DNA of 45,807 nucleotides from Campylobacterota bacterium (GCA_013153715.1 JAADDW010000029.1:1-45807); one strand, 5' to 3'; numbered from the stretch's first letter, positions 9,356 to 19,607 are shown. Notes: generated from the letters alone by a model not told the origin. A program made the numbers and translations.

Positions 9356-9624
9356 TCGTCCATGGGGTCCTGGAGCTTCAGATCCCCTCTGCCCACTCCC
9401 TCAAGGGGAGGCGGCGGATTGTGACCTCCATCATGGATCGGCTCAAGGGACGGAATATCTCCCTCCTCGATCTGAGCAGTTCCTATCCCCGAGAGGCCCT
9501 TATCGCCTTTGTCTTCCTGGCCCTCAACCACCCTGGAGCCCAGCAGAAGTTGGGGACCATTCAAAGGGTGGTGGAGCGCTCCTTTCCAGAGATCGATTTC
9601 GACCTCTCCTATGAGATCCTCTGA
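9349..9624 (+). CDS. DUF503 (YlxP-like) family protein
   Basis: 91 residues starting at GTG 9349, overlapping the previous gene by seven bases with GGGGGAGGA just upstream. The [20 protein letters not shown] start and KGRRRIVTSIMDRLK are characteristic of DUF503, a small ferredoxin-like-fold family related to YlxP. YlxP is often encoded beside ribosome-maturation genes in Firmicutes. The molecular role is unknown. It is the last gene of the aspS unit, followed by a short hairpin. Confidence 0.8.
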   Translation: MLIVHGVLELQIPSAHSLKGRRRIVTSIMDRLKGRNISLLDLSSSYPREALIAFVFLALNHPGAQQKLGTIQRVVERSFPEIDFDLSYEIL

Positions 9625-9640
9625 CCCCTCCAGAGAGGGG
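9625..9640. terminator. Short bidirectional hairpin between convergent genes
   Basis: CCCCTC-CAGA-GAGGGG forms a 6-bp stem with a tetraloop directly after the DUF503 stop codon, in the 24-base gap between two converging genes. There is no T-run on either side, so it is at best a weak terminator or an RNA 3'-end stabiliser. Confidence 0.45.
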
Positions 9641-9648
9641 GAGAGCCT

Positions 9649-10128
9649 CTAGAACCAGCACTTCTCGTTCTCTACATAGGTCTGGTGGAACTCCTCATCG
9701 GATTTGGTGAGGTAGATGATCCCCTCAATGAGGGCGATGATCATGTTGACAAGGATCGGAATTCCGTAGAGGAAGAGTCCGATAAACCAGGCAACCAACA
9801 TGATGGCCCCCTCCCTGTTACAGCCGATGTAGAACTTGTGGAACCCCAAGGCACCGAAGAAGAAGGCGAGGAGGGCGGCGACAATCTTGCTCTTCTCACC
9901 TCGGACGCCCCTCCCCTTTTTCCCCTGCTGTTGGGGCTGATCCAGCTGTCTATAGACGGCGAGGGCGTGTCTCCCATCTTCGGCCACATCGAAGTCCACC
10001 AGATCTCCCCTCTGGGGAATCTCCTTCTCCTTCCACTCCTTGGCCTCGAACTCGTACCTTCTCCCATCTTCTCCGCTGATAATTCCCTTCCCTTCCTGAA
10101 TACTGAAATCCAGGACCTGTCCGCGCAT
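9649..10128 (-). CDS. Cold-shock-like domain fused to TM2 membrane domain
   Basis: 159 residues. Residues 1-~62 resemble a cold-shock/OB-type fold: GQVLDFSIQEGKGIISGEDG followed by RRYEF and GDLVDFDV, the layout of KGxI-x-x-x-DG-x-x-Y-x-F domains. A charged Gln/Lys/Gly-rich linker (~63-80) leads to a TM2 domain (81-159) with KSKIVAALLAFFFGALGFHK, FYIGCNREGAI and a second hydrophobic hairpin GLFLYGIPILVNMIIALIEG. The soluble domain would probably face the cytoplasm. The start has an excellent AAAGGAGGAG. It is monocistronic and diverges from ppa. The function is unknown; membrane-tethered nucleic-acid binding is a possibility, not shown. Confidence 0.8.
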   Translation of the reverse strand: MRGQVLDFSIQEGKGIISGEDGRRYEFEAKEWKEKEIPQRGDLVDFDVAEDGRHALAVYRQLDQPQQQGKKGRGVRGEKSKIVAALLAFFFGALGFHKFYIGCNREGAIMLVAWFIGLFLYGIPILVNMIIALIEGIIYLTKSDEEFHQTYVENEKCWF

Positions 10129-10168
10129 CTTCTCCTCCTTTAGAGTTGGGAATAGTGTTCTTTTGAAA

Positions 10169-10174
10169 ATTGTA
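10169..10174 (-). promoter_or_regulatory. Candidate -10 box for the CSD-TM2 gene
   Basis: The minus strand reads TACAAT with an upstream TGC, an extended -10-like arrangement, about 40 bases before the ATG. It is back-to-back with the ppa promoter. Confidence 0.5.
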
Positions 10175-10204
10175 GCACAATTTCGCCGAGAGAGCTATTT
10201 TTTG

Positions 10205-10210
10205 TATAAT
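10205..10210 (+). promoter_or_regulatory. Candidate -10 box for ppa
   Basis: TATAAT after a T-run and G (TTTTTTG), 47 bases upstream of the ppa GTG. A T-rich stretch instead of a -35 is typical of the phylum's housekeeping sigma factor. Confidence 0.6.
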
Positions 10211-10257
10211 TAGAGCCCGAGCTCCGAGAGAGCCACCATTTTGGAGAAAGGAGTCCC

Positions 10258-10779
10258 GTGGATATTAGGAAGATAGGAGCTGGAGAGAATCCAGACAGGG
10301 TCCACGCCGTCATAGAGATCCCCTACGGATCCAATATTAAGTATGAGTTGGACAAGGAGAGTGGAGGGATCTGGGTCGATCGGGTCATCTATAGCGCCAT
10401 GTTCTATCCGGCCAACTACGGCTTTGTCCCCAATACCTTGGCGGCAGACGGAGATCCGGCAGATATTCTCGTCCTTCTGGACTACCCCCTCCATCCTGGA
10501 AGTATCATTGTATCGAGGCTCATCGGCGTCCTGATCATGGAAGATGAGAGCGGTATGGACGAGAAGTTGATCGCCCTCCCGACACCCAAGGTCGATCCCA
10601 CCTATCGGGAGATCCAAGATATAGGGGATCTCCCCAGCCATACTCTGGAGAGAATTAAAAACTTCTTTGAGACCTACAAGAGTCTAGAACCGGGAAAATG
10701 GGTCAAGGTCAAGGAGTATCGGGGGAGAGAGGAGGCCGAGAGGATTCTGGCCGAAGCTATAGCCAATTATGGAGGGTAA
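10258..10779 (+). CDS. ppa: Inorganic pyrophosphatase (family I)
   Basis: 173 residues, the normal size for the soluble bacterial enzyme that hydrolyses pyrophosphate and drives biosynthetic reactions. Visible motifs are VIEIPYGSNIKYELDKESG at residue ~19, MFYPANYGFVPNTLAADGDP at ~49 and DILVLLDYPL at ~69, which supply the metal-binding aspartates and phosphate-binding Lys/Tyr residues. The start is GTG with AAAGGAG at proper distance. It is followed after only six bases by the convergent amiC stop codon, with no convincing terminator. Confidence 0.95.
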   Translation: MDIRKIGAGENPDRVHAVIEIPYGSNIKYELDKESGGIWVDRVIYSAMFYPANYGFVPNTLAADGDPADILVLLDYPLHPGSIIVSRLIGVLIMEDESGMDEKLIALPTPKVDPTYREIQDIGDLPSHTLERIKNFFETYKSLEPGKWVKVKEYRGREEAERILAEAIANYGG

Positions 10780-10785
10780 TCTCCC

Positions 10786-12174
10786 CTATTTCTGGTTGTG
10801 AATGAAGTAGCTGGCTATTCCGTCGGCTATCCCCTTAGCGATAAGTTTCTGGTAGTAGGGGTTGGCCAGGCGTCTGGCCTCTGTCGGATTGGTGATGTAA
10901 CCCACCTCTACCAGGACCGCCGGCATCTGGGCTCCGACGAGGACCCAGAAGGGGCCGGGTCGGACCCCTCCATCGACGACCCTATATCTCTTCCGGAGAT
11001 TGTGGAGAATTCCCCGCTGAATATCGATAGCCAACTTATTGGAGAAGATGATCCTCTCCCTGTTGAGAAAGTCGAGATAGACCTGTTTGGAGAAGTAGCT
11101 CAGGTTCTCTATATCGACTTTGTTCTCCAGCTCGGCCACCCGTTTAGCCCGTTCACTCCTGGTCGGGGAGAGAAAAAAGGTCTCGATCCCCTTCATGGAG
11201 AGATACTTCCTCCTGGAGGGAGCGGCGTTGGCATGGATCGAGATGAAGAGGTGGGCCTTCATTCTGTTGGCAAAACGGGTTCTGTTCCTCAATTTGACGA
11301 AGTAGTCCCCCTTTCGGGTCATATAGACCCTGTACCCCCGCCTCTTCAGCTCCCTATAGAGCTTCTTGGCAATGGAGAGGACAATATCCTTCTCCCTCTT
11401 CCTCTTGTAGCCGATGGCTCCACTATCCCGTCCCCCATGGCCCGGATCGATGACGATAGTCTTCCCCCGTCCCGGAGAGGAGAGGAGGGATTGAGGTGTG
11501 GTCACCTTCACCGCCGGAGGGGGGTCTCCCCCCCTCTCTTTCTGGGAGGGGTTGAGATAGACTAGGAGCCTCTTCCCCTCAATCCGTTTCTTGGTTTTGA
11601 AGGGGCGGTCATTCTCAAATATGATCCGGAGGGAGTCCTTGGTATACTGGACCACCCGGAGCCGACGGACACTTTTGAGGGAGTAGCTCTTGGGGTGGAG
11701 AATTCTCCCCCTGATCTGGTAGATGTTCTGGTACCGCCCCTTGGAGTTGATCCGCCTGAATGTAATATCCCTGGAGGAGAGGGGTCTGTCGAAGTGGAAC
11801 TCCACATACCCCTTTCGCAAGATGACCCGGGTCAACCTCTTCTCCCTCTTGGGGCGGGCCCTCTTGAGCTCCACCTCCCCCTTCTTCCCCCTCTTCTCCA
11901 CCTTCCGATCCCCTATGAGCTGGTAGAGCTCACTCTCATACTTCTTGTAGGGGAGTTTGAGCTTCTTGGCCGCCTTGATGATCCCCCGGAGAATCTCTAT
12001 CCGCCTCTCCCTCCCCACATCTTTAACGAGACTCCGGATGTAGAGGGATTTATAGATACGGTACCCCTTGTAGATTTCGGACTCTTTGGAGCTCTCCACA
12101 TACCTTTCGGCCTCCTGGAGATCGACTGCCACCAAGTGGGAGAGGAGGAGAAGGAGGAAGAGGAGGGCTTTTAT
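10786..12174 (-). CDS. amiC: N-acetylmuramoyl-L-alanine amidase AmiC-like, apparently starting at ATA
   Basis: About 462 residues. The C-terminal Amidase_3 domain (from ~residue 230) shows IVIDPGHGGRDSGAIG, NRTRFANRMKAHLFISIHAN and ALVEVGYITNPTEARRLA, holding the zinc histidines and glutamates. An AMIN-like beta region precedes it. No ATG, GTG or TTG lies upstream of the TTG at 12135, which would give MVAVDLQ and no signal peptide. In the same frame the codons from 12174 read (ATA)KALLFLLLLLSHLVAV, a typical Sec signal. ATA overlaps the TAA of the upstream gene as ATAA, with GGGAGA ahead. FtsEX and EnvC-like proteins, the usual amidase activators, are encoded upstream in the same direction. 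Confidence 0.85.
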   Translation of the reverse strand: MKALLFLLLLLSHLVAVDLQEAERYVESSKESEIYKGYRIYKSLYIRSLVKDVGRERRIEILRGIIKAAKKLKLPYKKYESELYQLIGDRKVEKRGKKGEVELKRARPKREKRLTRVILRKGYVEFHFDRPLSSRDITFRRINSKGRYQNIYQIRGRILHPKSYSLKSVRRLRVVQYTKDSLRIIFENDRPFKTKKRIEGKRLLVYLNPSQKERGGDPPPAVKVTTPQSLLSSPGRGKTIVIDPGHGGRDSGAIGYKRKREKDIVLSIAKKLYRELKRRGYRVYMTRKGDYFVKLRNRTRFANRMKAHLFISIHANAAPSRRKYLSMKGIETFFLSPTRSERAKRVAELENKVDIENLSYFSKQVYLDFLNRERIIFSNKLAIDIQRGILHNLRKRYRVVDGGVRPGPFWVLVGAQMPAVLVEVGYITNPTEARRLANPYYQKLIAKGIADGIASYFIHNQK

Positions 12175-13274
12175 GGTTTCTCTCCCTGTGTGAGGCGCTC
12201 CATCAGCTCCCGAACAGAGATGATCTCATTGAGTCTATAGCCGTTGGAGCCGCTGAAATAGAGTCCCAGTTCCTCATCTCCAAGATAGGCGTCGGCCAAC
12301 CTATCGGCAATACAGTATCCTACCACCTTTGCCTCCTCTCCCCGACGGCAGGGGGCCACACAGTTACTGATACATTTGATGGGGGGAGCCTCCCTCTTCT
12401 CAACCAGGTCGATGAGCTTCGTCCTCACCCCCCGGGCAGGGTAACCGACAGGGGAGCCCATGAGGACAATGTCCTCCTTCTTGGCCTTCAGGAGAACCTC
12501 CTTGAACCTCTGGCTGGCGTCACACTCGTAGGTACCGATAAAACGGGTCCCCATCTGGACCCCTGCCGCCCCCATCTCTAGATATTTGACAATATCGTCC
12601 CTATCCCAGATCCCCCCTGCGGCGATGACAGGAATCTCCCCCCACCTTCGGGCCTCTTCGATCACCTGGGGGAGAATATTCTCCAGCTGATACTCCGGCT
12701 GGAAACACTGCTCGTAGGTGAACCCTTGGTGGCCTCCGCTGAGAGGTCCCTCCACAACGACGGCGTCGGGGAGTCGATCGTACCGCTGTTTCCACCTTTT
12801 ACAGATGATTTTGAGTGCCTTGGCGCTGGAGACAATGGGGACCAGGGCCACATCGGGATAGTCCTGTGTGAATTGGGGCATGTTGGTGGGGAGCCCCGCT
12901 CCCGTGATGATAATGTCGGCTCCCGCTTCGCAGGCATCCCGAACAACCCGCCCGTAGTCGTTGATGGCGTAGAGGATGTTACAGCCGAGGGGGGCGTCTC
13001 CACAGATTTGACGGGCCCTCTCGAAGATTTTGAAGAGGGCCTTTCGGGAGTAGAAGTTGATGGTCTCCAAGGGTCTGCCCGCCACCTCTTCTTCAATGTA
13101 TCTCTTATTCTCGTAGTAGCCGGTCCCTACGGCGCTGATGACACCGAGCCCCCCCTCTCTGCTGACGGTCCCGGCCAGTCTGTCCCAGCTAATACCGATT
13201 CCCATGCCCCCCTGGATAATGGGGTAGGGGATCCTGTGCTTTCCGATCTGAAGAGGTGGCAGTCGCTCCATCAT
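12171..13274 (-). CDS. Nitronate monooxygenase / FabK-like FMN flavoprotein
   Basis: 367 residues of the 2-nitropropane dioxygenase (NPD) family, TIM-barrel FMN enzymes. Motifs are YPIIQGGMGIGISWDRLAG at the start, ADIIITGAGLPTNMP near 135, VVEGPLSGGHQG near 187, IPVIAAGGIWDRDDIVKYL near 230 and AAGVQMGTRFIGTYECDAS near 250. A cysteine cluster at ~310-320 (CISNCVAPC) is common in this proteobacterial subgroup. The exact substrate, a nitronate or another, cannot be told. The ATG at 13274 overlaps the tyrS stop; a second ATG follows immediately. Confidence 0.85.
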   Translation of the reverse strand: MMERLPPLQIGKHRIPYPIIQGGMGIGISWDRLAGTVSREGGLGVISAVGTGYYENKRYIEEEVAGRPLETINFYSRKALFKIFERARQICGDAPLGCNILYAINDYGRVVRDACEAGADIIITGAGLPTNMPQFTQDYPDVALVPIVSSAKALKIICKRWKQRYDRLPDAVVVEGPLSGGHQGFTYEQCFQPEYQLENILPQVIEEARRWGEIPVIAAGGIWDRDDIVKYLEMGAAGVQMGTRFIGTYECDASQRFKEVLLKAKKEDIVLMGSPVGYPARGVRTKLIDLVEKREAPPIKCISNCVAPCRRGEEAKVVGYCIADRLADAYLGDEELGLYFSGSNGYRLNEIISVRELMERLTQGEKP

Positions 13275-14470
13275 TCTACCTTTAGCTTCGCAAATTTTCT
13301 CTTCCCTACCTGGAGGATATACTCTCCCCTCTCCAGGTGGAGATCCCTATCGGTCACCTTCTCTCCATCTATCCTGACAGCTCCCCCTTGAATATCCCTT
13401 CTGGCCTGGGAGGTGGAGGGTTCCAGACCTGTAGCGACGAGAGCCTTGGCGATCCAGATGGGCCCCTCCAGGGAGAACTCACGGAGATCGGAGGGGAGCT
13501 TCCGCTCCTTGTGGACCCGGTCAAACTCCTCCTTGGCCCGGAGGGCCTCCTCTCTCCCGTGGTACCGCTCCACTATCTCCAGGGCCAGGAGCTCCTTGGC
13601 CCGTTTTGGATGGAGTCTCCCCTCCTCCACCTCTCTCCTCATCTGACCGATCTCCTCAAGGCTCCTGGAACTCAGGAGCTCGTAGTACCGCCACATGAGC
13701 TGGTCGCTGATGGAGAGGAGTTTGGCATACATGGTCTCTGGAGGCTCTGTCACTCCGATATAGTTGCCCAGGGATTTACTCATCTTCTGGACCCCGTCCA
13801 ACCCCTCCAGGAGGGGCATCATGAGGATAGCCTGCTCCTTTCCGACACCGAAACTCCTCTGGAGGTGGCGTCCCATGAGGAGATTGAACTTCTGATCCCT
13901 CCCCCCGATCTCAATGTCGCTCCGGAGGTGGACGCTGTCGTATCCCTGGAGGAGGGGGTAGATAAATTCGCTGATGGCTATGGGTTGCTGGGCTTTGAAC
14001 CGCTTCTCAAAGTCGTCCCGCTCCAACATTCGGGCGACGCTGAAGAGGGTGGTCAGCTCCAGGAGTCCCGAGGCCCCCAGGGCTTCGAGCCACTGGGAGT
14101 TGAAGAGGACCTCTGTCCTCTCCGGATCGAGAACCTTGAAGACCTGCTCCCCGTAACTCTTGGCATTTTGGAGGACAGTCTCCCGATCCAGCTTCTTCCT
14201 GGTCTCGCTCTTCCCTGTCGGATCTCCGATCATAGCGGTAAAGTCACCGATGATAAACTGGACGATCCCCCCGTACTTCTGGAAGGTAGCCAGCTTCTGG
14301 AGGAGTACCGTATGGCCCAGGTGGAGGTCGGGAGCTGTCGGATCGAATCCGGCCTTCACCCTGTACTCCCTCCCCTCTTCAAAGTAGGCCCTGAGGAGCT
14401 CCTCAATCCGCTCCTCATCGATGATCTCCACACTCCCTCTCCTGATCTCTTCCAAGGCCTCTCGGACCAT
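13271..14470 (-). CDS. tyrS: Tyrosine--tRNA ligase
   Basis: 399 residues from the ATG at 14470, preceded by AGGAGG. A longer reading to 14530 adds an implausible 20 residues that cross into spoT. It is a class I synthetase: FDPTAPDLHLGHTVLLQKLA holds the HIGH-type motif (HLGH) and KMSKSLGNYIG the KMSKS loop. GYDSVHLRSDIEIGGRDQKF is the tyrosine-binding region. The C-terminal ~65 residues are an S4-like RNA-binding domain (SQARRDIQGGAVRIDGEKV). It is of the TyrRS-Z type seen in many Proteobacteria. Confidence 0.95.
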   Translation of the reverse strand: MVREALEEIRRGSVEIIDEERIEELLRAYFEEGREYRVKAGFDPTAPDLHLGHTVLLQKLATFQKYGGIVQFIIGDFTAMIGDPTGKSETRKKLDRETVLQNAKSYGEQVFKVLDPERTEVLFNSQWLEALGASGLLELTTLFSVARMLERDDFEKRFKAQQPIAISEFIYPLLQGYDSVHLRSDIEIGGRDQKFNLLMGRHLQRSFGVGKEQAILMMPLLEGLDGVQKMSKSLGNYIGVTEPPETMYAKLLSISDQLMWRYYELLSSRSLEEIGQMRREVEEGRLHPKRAKELLALEIVERYHGREEALRAKEEFDRVHKERKLPSDLREFSLEGPIWIAKALVATGLEPSTSQARRDIQGGAVRIDGEKVTDRDLHLERGEYILQVGKRKFAKLKVE

Positions 14471-14478
14471 TGAGCCTC

Positions 14479-16604
14479 CTATCGTGTATATGGATCCCTG
14501 GAAGGGACAAATTCGATGATCTTCACCCACTGCCCCACCTTTTTACGGAGGGCCTCCAAATTGTCTATCCGACTCTCTATCTCCATTTCACAGAGATTGG
14601 TCTGCTCAATATTCTTCCCCAGCTCTATAGAGATTAGATTTATATCAAGTTTGGATAAATATTGCAAAAAGTCGGCCAGGGCCCCCTTCCGATCCGGCAA
14701 GAGGGCGATCAGTTTGTACCGGGGGATTGTGTCGCTCTTCCATGTGACAAAGAGCATGGGAACCCCCTCTCCAATCATCTCCTGGGCCTTCTGACACATC
14801 TTATGGTGGATCAGAGCCCTCTTCCCCTCCCTGAAGGCGACAATCTCATCTCCCCGTTTCGGATGACAGCAGTAGTCAAACTCCACCTCCTCTATCTGGT
14901 GGCCGGTGTAGAAGATGAAGTTCTCCAGCTCCCGCTCCCTCAGTTTGACCTTCTTGCCACTCCCCTCCCTCTTCAGGGTGGCCTCCATCCTCTTCTTCAC
15001 ATCTTGGAGGTAGTTGAGCTCCGTCGCTATCCTGTGGCGGTTCCCCTTGATACAGTGTTCCTGGAGCCACTCCTCCACCTTCTCGGCCTCTACTCCTAGC
15101 TCGCTGGAGAGAATGTTGATAGCGGCCCTCCCATTGATCTCCTTATACTTTTGACGGCAGAGGAGCCTCATCTGCTCCTTGGCCTTGGCGGTCTTCACCG
15201 CATCGATCCAGCTACAGCGGTAGAGGACCTTGTCATCGACCTCGATCCGGACAATATCCCCATTTTTGAGCTCCTGGAGGAGGGGACTCCTCTGTTTGTT
15301 GACATAGGCCCTCTTGGCCCTGTTCCCAATATCGGTATGGACCGCATAGGCGAAATCGAGGGCCACAGCTCCCCGGGGAAGGGTATAGACATCTCCCTTG
15401 GGGCTGAAGACCGAAATATCTTCGCTGAAGAGGTCCTTCTTGACCAGCTCGTAGAACTCCTCCACACTCTTATCCTGGTAGGAGAGGTTCTCCAACCATT
15501 TGAGATTGACCTTAATATCTCCCAATTTATACTTCCAGTGGGCCGCAACCCCATACTCCGCCGTCTTGTGCATGGCAAATGTCCTGATCTGGACCTCGAA
15601 GATGGAGGAGCGGTCGAAGACCGTTGTATGGATTGTCTGGTAGCCATTCTCCTTGGGGACGGCGATATAGTCCTTGAACCGCATGATAAAGGGTTTGTAG
15701 TGGGTATGGATGAGCCCGAGGGTCTTGTAACAGTCCAGGGGCTCCTTGACGAGAATTCTGATGGCCAGGAGGTCGAGGACCTCTTCGATACTGATCCCCT
15801 TCCTCTGCATCTTGAGATAGATGGAGTAGTAGTGCTTGATCCGCCCGATGATCTTGAACTCCTTGGCCCCGAAGCCGTTCTGGATCATGATACGGCGGAC
15901 CCGCTCAATGAACTCATTGAGTTTGATCTGGAGCTCCTGCTTGTGGGAGGTTATGAAGTTGTCTATCTCTCTATAAGCCACTGGAAAGAGGTAGCGGAAG
16001 CTGAGATCCTCCAACCTGTTTTTGATCATCGAAATTCCCAATCTGTGGGCTATGGGGACATAGACAACCAGGGTCTCCTCGGCGATCCTCTTCTGTTTGG
16101 CCGGAGGGAGGGGATCGAGGGTGAGCATATTGTGGAGCCTATCGCAGAGTTTGACCACGAGAACCCGTACATCCTTGATAGAGGCGACCAACATCTTCCT
16201 AAAACTGAGGGCCGAAGTGATCAGTTTCTCATTGGAGCTGGAGGGGATCAGCTCCTCGCTCCTGATCTCCACAATCTTTGTCAGGCCACCGACCAGATGG
16301 GCCACATCGTCGCCGAACCGCTCCCTGATCTCCTCAATGCCGAAATCTGTATCCTCCACCACATCGTGGAGGAGGGCGGCGATCACCATTGTCTCATCTT
16401 TGGCTATATAGGCTACCAGAGTGGCCACCAGAATGGGGTGGACAACATAGGGCTCCCCACTCTTGCGGAACTGCCCCTTGTGGGCCTCCTTGGCAAATTC
16501 CAGGGCCTCCAGGATCTTCTGATCCTTCTTCCCGAAGATCTCAAAGAGGAGTTGTTGGGCCCTCTCCAGATCGTGGGTCTGCTGGACCTTGTGGAGAAAT
16601 TCCT

Positions 16605-16608
<4 letters not shown>
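14479..16608 (-). CDS. spoT: Bifunctional (p)ppGpp synthetase/hydrolase SpoT/Rel
   Basis: 709 residues. The HD hydrolase domain is at ~45-195, with [15 protein letters not shown] and [17 protein letters not shown]. The synthetase domain at ~240-360 has [20 protein letters not shown] and [24 protein letters not shown] domain follows at ~395-455 ([20 protein letters not shown]) and an ACT domain ends the protein. Both catalytic sites look intact, so this is probably the cell's main stringent-response enzyme, as in other Campylobacterota. It follows rpoZ with a four-base overlap, the spoT-rpoZ link seen widely in Proteobacteria but here in reverse order. Confidence 0.95.
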
Positions 16609-17608
<1,000 letters not shown>

Positions 17609-18784
17609 CTATTGGGAGACATCGATGAGGTCCAGAGGATCGATATGGGCGTTGTTCTTGGTCACCTCGAAGATCAGCTTGTTCTTGACCCGTCCCAGAA
17701 CGACCCCTCTCCTGATCCTCCGCCCCTTTCGGGCATATTTGGAGAGCTTATCTATGTTGGCGTAAATGGTGTAGAGGTTGTTGCTGTGCTTCACAATGAC
17801 CACATTCTTCAGATGGGGGGTCTGTTTGGCCAGTATGATCCGCCCGTTGAGGACATTCCGCACCTTGGCATTGGACTCCAGGGGCTTCATCTCAATATTC
17901 TCATTGGGGATCTTGATCTTGTAGATGGGGTCCACATAGACTCCGTACCGTTTGGTAATGGTAAACCTCTTGAGGGGAGGAATTGTCTTCTTCCCCCTGT
18001 ACCGAACGGTCCTATCCTTCTTGTACCCCCAAGACCCCCCTCTCACAGGGACCTTTGATGAGGCTCTACTGGCAACCCGCTCCTCCTTGGCGATCCTGAG
18101 CTCCCGAAGGGTGGCGTAGAGGGCTGTCCGCTGTTTGTGGAGCCGTTTGAGCTCCTCCTTGTACCGCCTCTTCTGGGAGGCCAACTGCTGGAGCTTCTTC
18201 TTCTTCACTCCCTTCAGCTCCTGGAGGCTCTTCTCCTTCTCTATGAGATCGTCGATCTGCCCCTTCAATCGGGCCAGGAGCCGCTCTTTCATGGCCAGAT
18301 CCTCCTGGACCTGCTCATACTCACGGGAGATCTTCTCCAACTGCCGATCCTCCCTTCTCTGGAGGGCCTTGAGGATCTCCTCCTTGAGGAGATCCTCCTC
18401 CCCCTGCTCTCCCAGGGAGGCGAGGAGGAGGGATTTGGAGAAGCTCTTGGAGATCGCCTTGATGAGCTTCCTCTTCAATTTGGCTGAGCGGCGGTTGAGC
18501 TCCTTGACAGAGTCCTTGACCTTCCGATACTCCTCTAACTTCTCCCGATGCTCCTCTTGGAGGCGGGTCACCTCCTTCTGGAGCTCCGCCAGCCGTCTAT
18601 CGAGCTTCTTGAGATCCCTCTTGAGGACGGTGATATTGGTAGCCAGCTTTCCCAGTTTGAGATTGAGCCCCCTAATCTCCCGATTGGTCTTCCGGAGCTC
18701 CTGCCGCTTCTTCTGAATCTCCCTCTCTACAGATCCGGCGAAGAGGAGAGCTACCGAAATGAGAAAAAGGGCGAGAACTCTCAT
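17609..18784 (-). CDS. EnvC-like murein hydrolase activator (degenerate LytM)
   Basis: 391 residues. A signal peptide (MRVLALFLISVALLFAG) is followed by a long coiled coil (~20-240) rich in Lys, Glu, Leu and Arg, then a basic linker and a C-terminal LytM/M23-like domain (~275-391). The second and third catalytic motifs are altered: the site reads IVKHSNNLYTIYANIDKL where active M23 enzymes have H-x-H (Y-x-H), and the first H-x-x-x-D motif is not recognisable. This matches EnvC, a non-enzymatic activator bound by FtsX that switches on amidases. It lies directly after ftsX, with amiC further down. Confidence 0.85.
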   Translation of the reverse strand: MRVLALFLISVALLFAGSVEREIQKKRQELRKTNREIRGLNLKLGKLATNITVLKRDLKKLDRRLAELQKEVTRLQEEHREKLEEYRKVKDSVKELNRRSAKLKRKLIKAISKSFSKSLLLASLGEQGEEDLLKEEILKALQRREDRQLEKISREYEQVQEDLAMKERLLARLKGQIDDLIEKEKSLQELKGVKKKKLQQLASQKRRYKEELKRLHKQRTALYATLRELRIAKEERVASRASSKVPVRGGSWGYKKDRTVRYRGKKTIPPLKRFTITKRYGVYVDPIYKIKIPNENIEMKPLESNAKVRNVLNGRIILAKQTPHLKNVVIVKHSNNLYTIYANIDKLSKYARKGRRIRRGVVLGRVKNKLIFEVTKNNAHIDPLDLIDVSQ

Positions 18785-18788
18785 GGCG

Positions 18789-19607
18789 CTAGACCGTTGC
18801 TATTCTGTACTGCCTCGACGAGACAATGATAATATTGACCATAGAGATGAAGAGACCTATACCGAAGAGCCAGAGCATATCCCCCGCAATCTGGGCGGGA
18901 TCGATGGAGAGATCCTCTATTCCCAGGAGCTTGACAATGGAGCCCGAAGAGATGAGGTAGGAGTAGGTGATATAGACCAGAATGGTACTGACTGTAGTAT
19001 CGATTATGGAGAGCTTGACCAGAATGGCGTTCCTCATCCAGAGGGGGGCTCCAAAGAGGGCCATAATGTACATCCGCTCCTGGTGTTCCAGGTTCCAGAC
19101 CTCTATCTGTTTGAAGACCAGCATGACACTGGTGACAAAGATGATGAAGAGGAAGAGTTTTGAGATATTCTTGACGAAGAGGAGGAAGTGGTAGATCTTC
19201 CGATGGGTCTTGCGGAAGGTCTCCACCCTCTCGATCCCATCCACTTTGGAGAGCTTCTCCCTCAACTCCTCCAACTGCTGGGAGGAGGGGAGGGTCTCCA
19301 GATAGACCCTGTAGAAGTGGGGGAGATACTCCTTGAGCTCCTCATAGTTTACGGAGATACTGTTCTCCTTGAGTCTGTTGATGATGAGGGTCGAGTCGAT
19401 CTCCTTCATAGATTGGATCCCGGGATCGACAACCTTCAACTCCTCCAGGGTCAGAGGCTTCTTGGAGACAACGACTATGGAGTAGTCGCTGGAGAGCCGT
19501 ACCTCGTAGTCGGCAATGAGTCTGTCGATGATGAGGTAGAACTCTACAGCGAAGAGTATGGCGAAGAGAGGGATGATGAGGGAGATATGGTTCTTAAGAG
19601 ATTTCAT
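18789..19607 (-). CDS. ftsX: Cell division ABC-type protein FtsX
   Basis: 272 residues with four expected transmembrane helices: one at ~9-29 (SLIIPLFAILFAVEFYLII), a periplasmic loop of ~100 residues, then helices at ~150-170 (LFLFIIFVTSVMLVFKQI), ~200-225 and ~245-265. FtsX with FtsE links divisome state to periplasmic amidase activation. It overlaps ftsE by 14 bases and has GGGGAAGATCT before the ATG. Sequence conservation of FtsX is low; gene order supports the call. Confidence 0.88.
   Translation of the reverse strand: MKSLKNHISLIIPLFAILFAVEFYLIIDRLIADYEVRLSSDYSIVVVSKKPLTLEELKVVDPGIQSMKEIDSTLIINRLKENSISVNYEELKEYLPHFYRVYLETLPSSQQLEELREKLSKVDGIERVETFRKTHRKIYHFLLFVKNISKLFLFIIFVTSVMLVFKQIEVWNLEHQERMYIMALFGAPLWMRNAILVKLSIIDTTVSTILVYITYSYLISSGSIVKLLGIEDLSIDPAQIAGDMLWLFGIGLFISMVNIIIVSSRQYRIATV

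Noticed and set aside
14471-14530. Twenty-codon longer tyrS start
   Set aside because: It runs into spoT, while the ATG at 14470 has an AGGAGG and matches family N-termini.
18135-18780. Repeat-like CTC/GAG-rich region with a long antisense frame
   Set aside because: It encodes the coiled coil of the EnvC-like protein on the minus strand.
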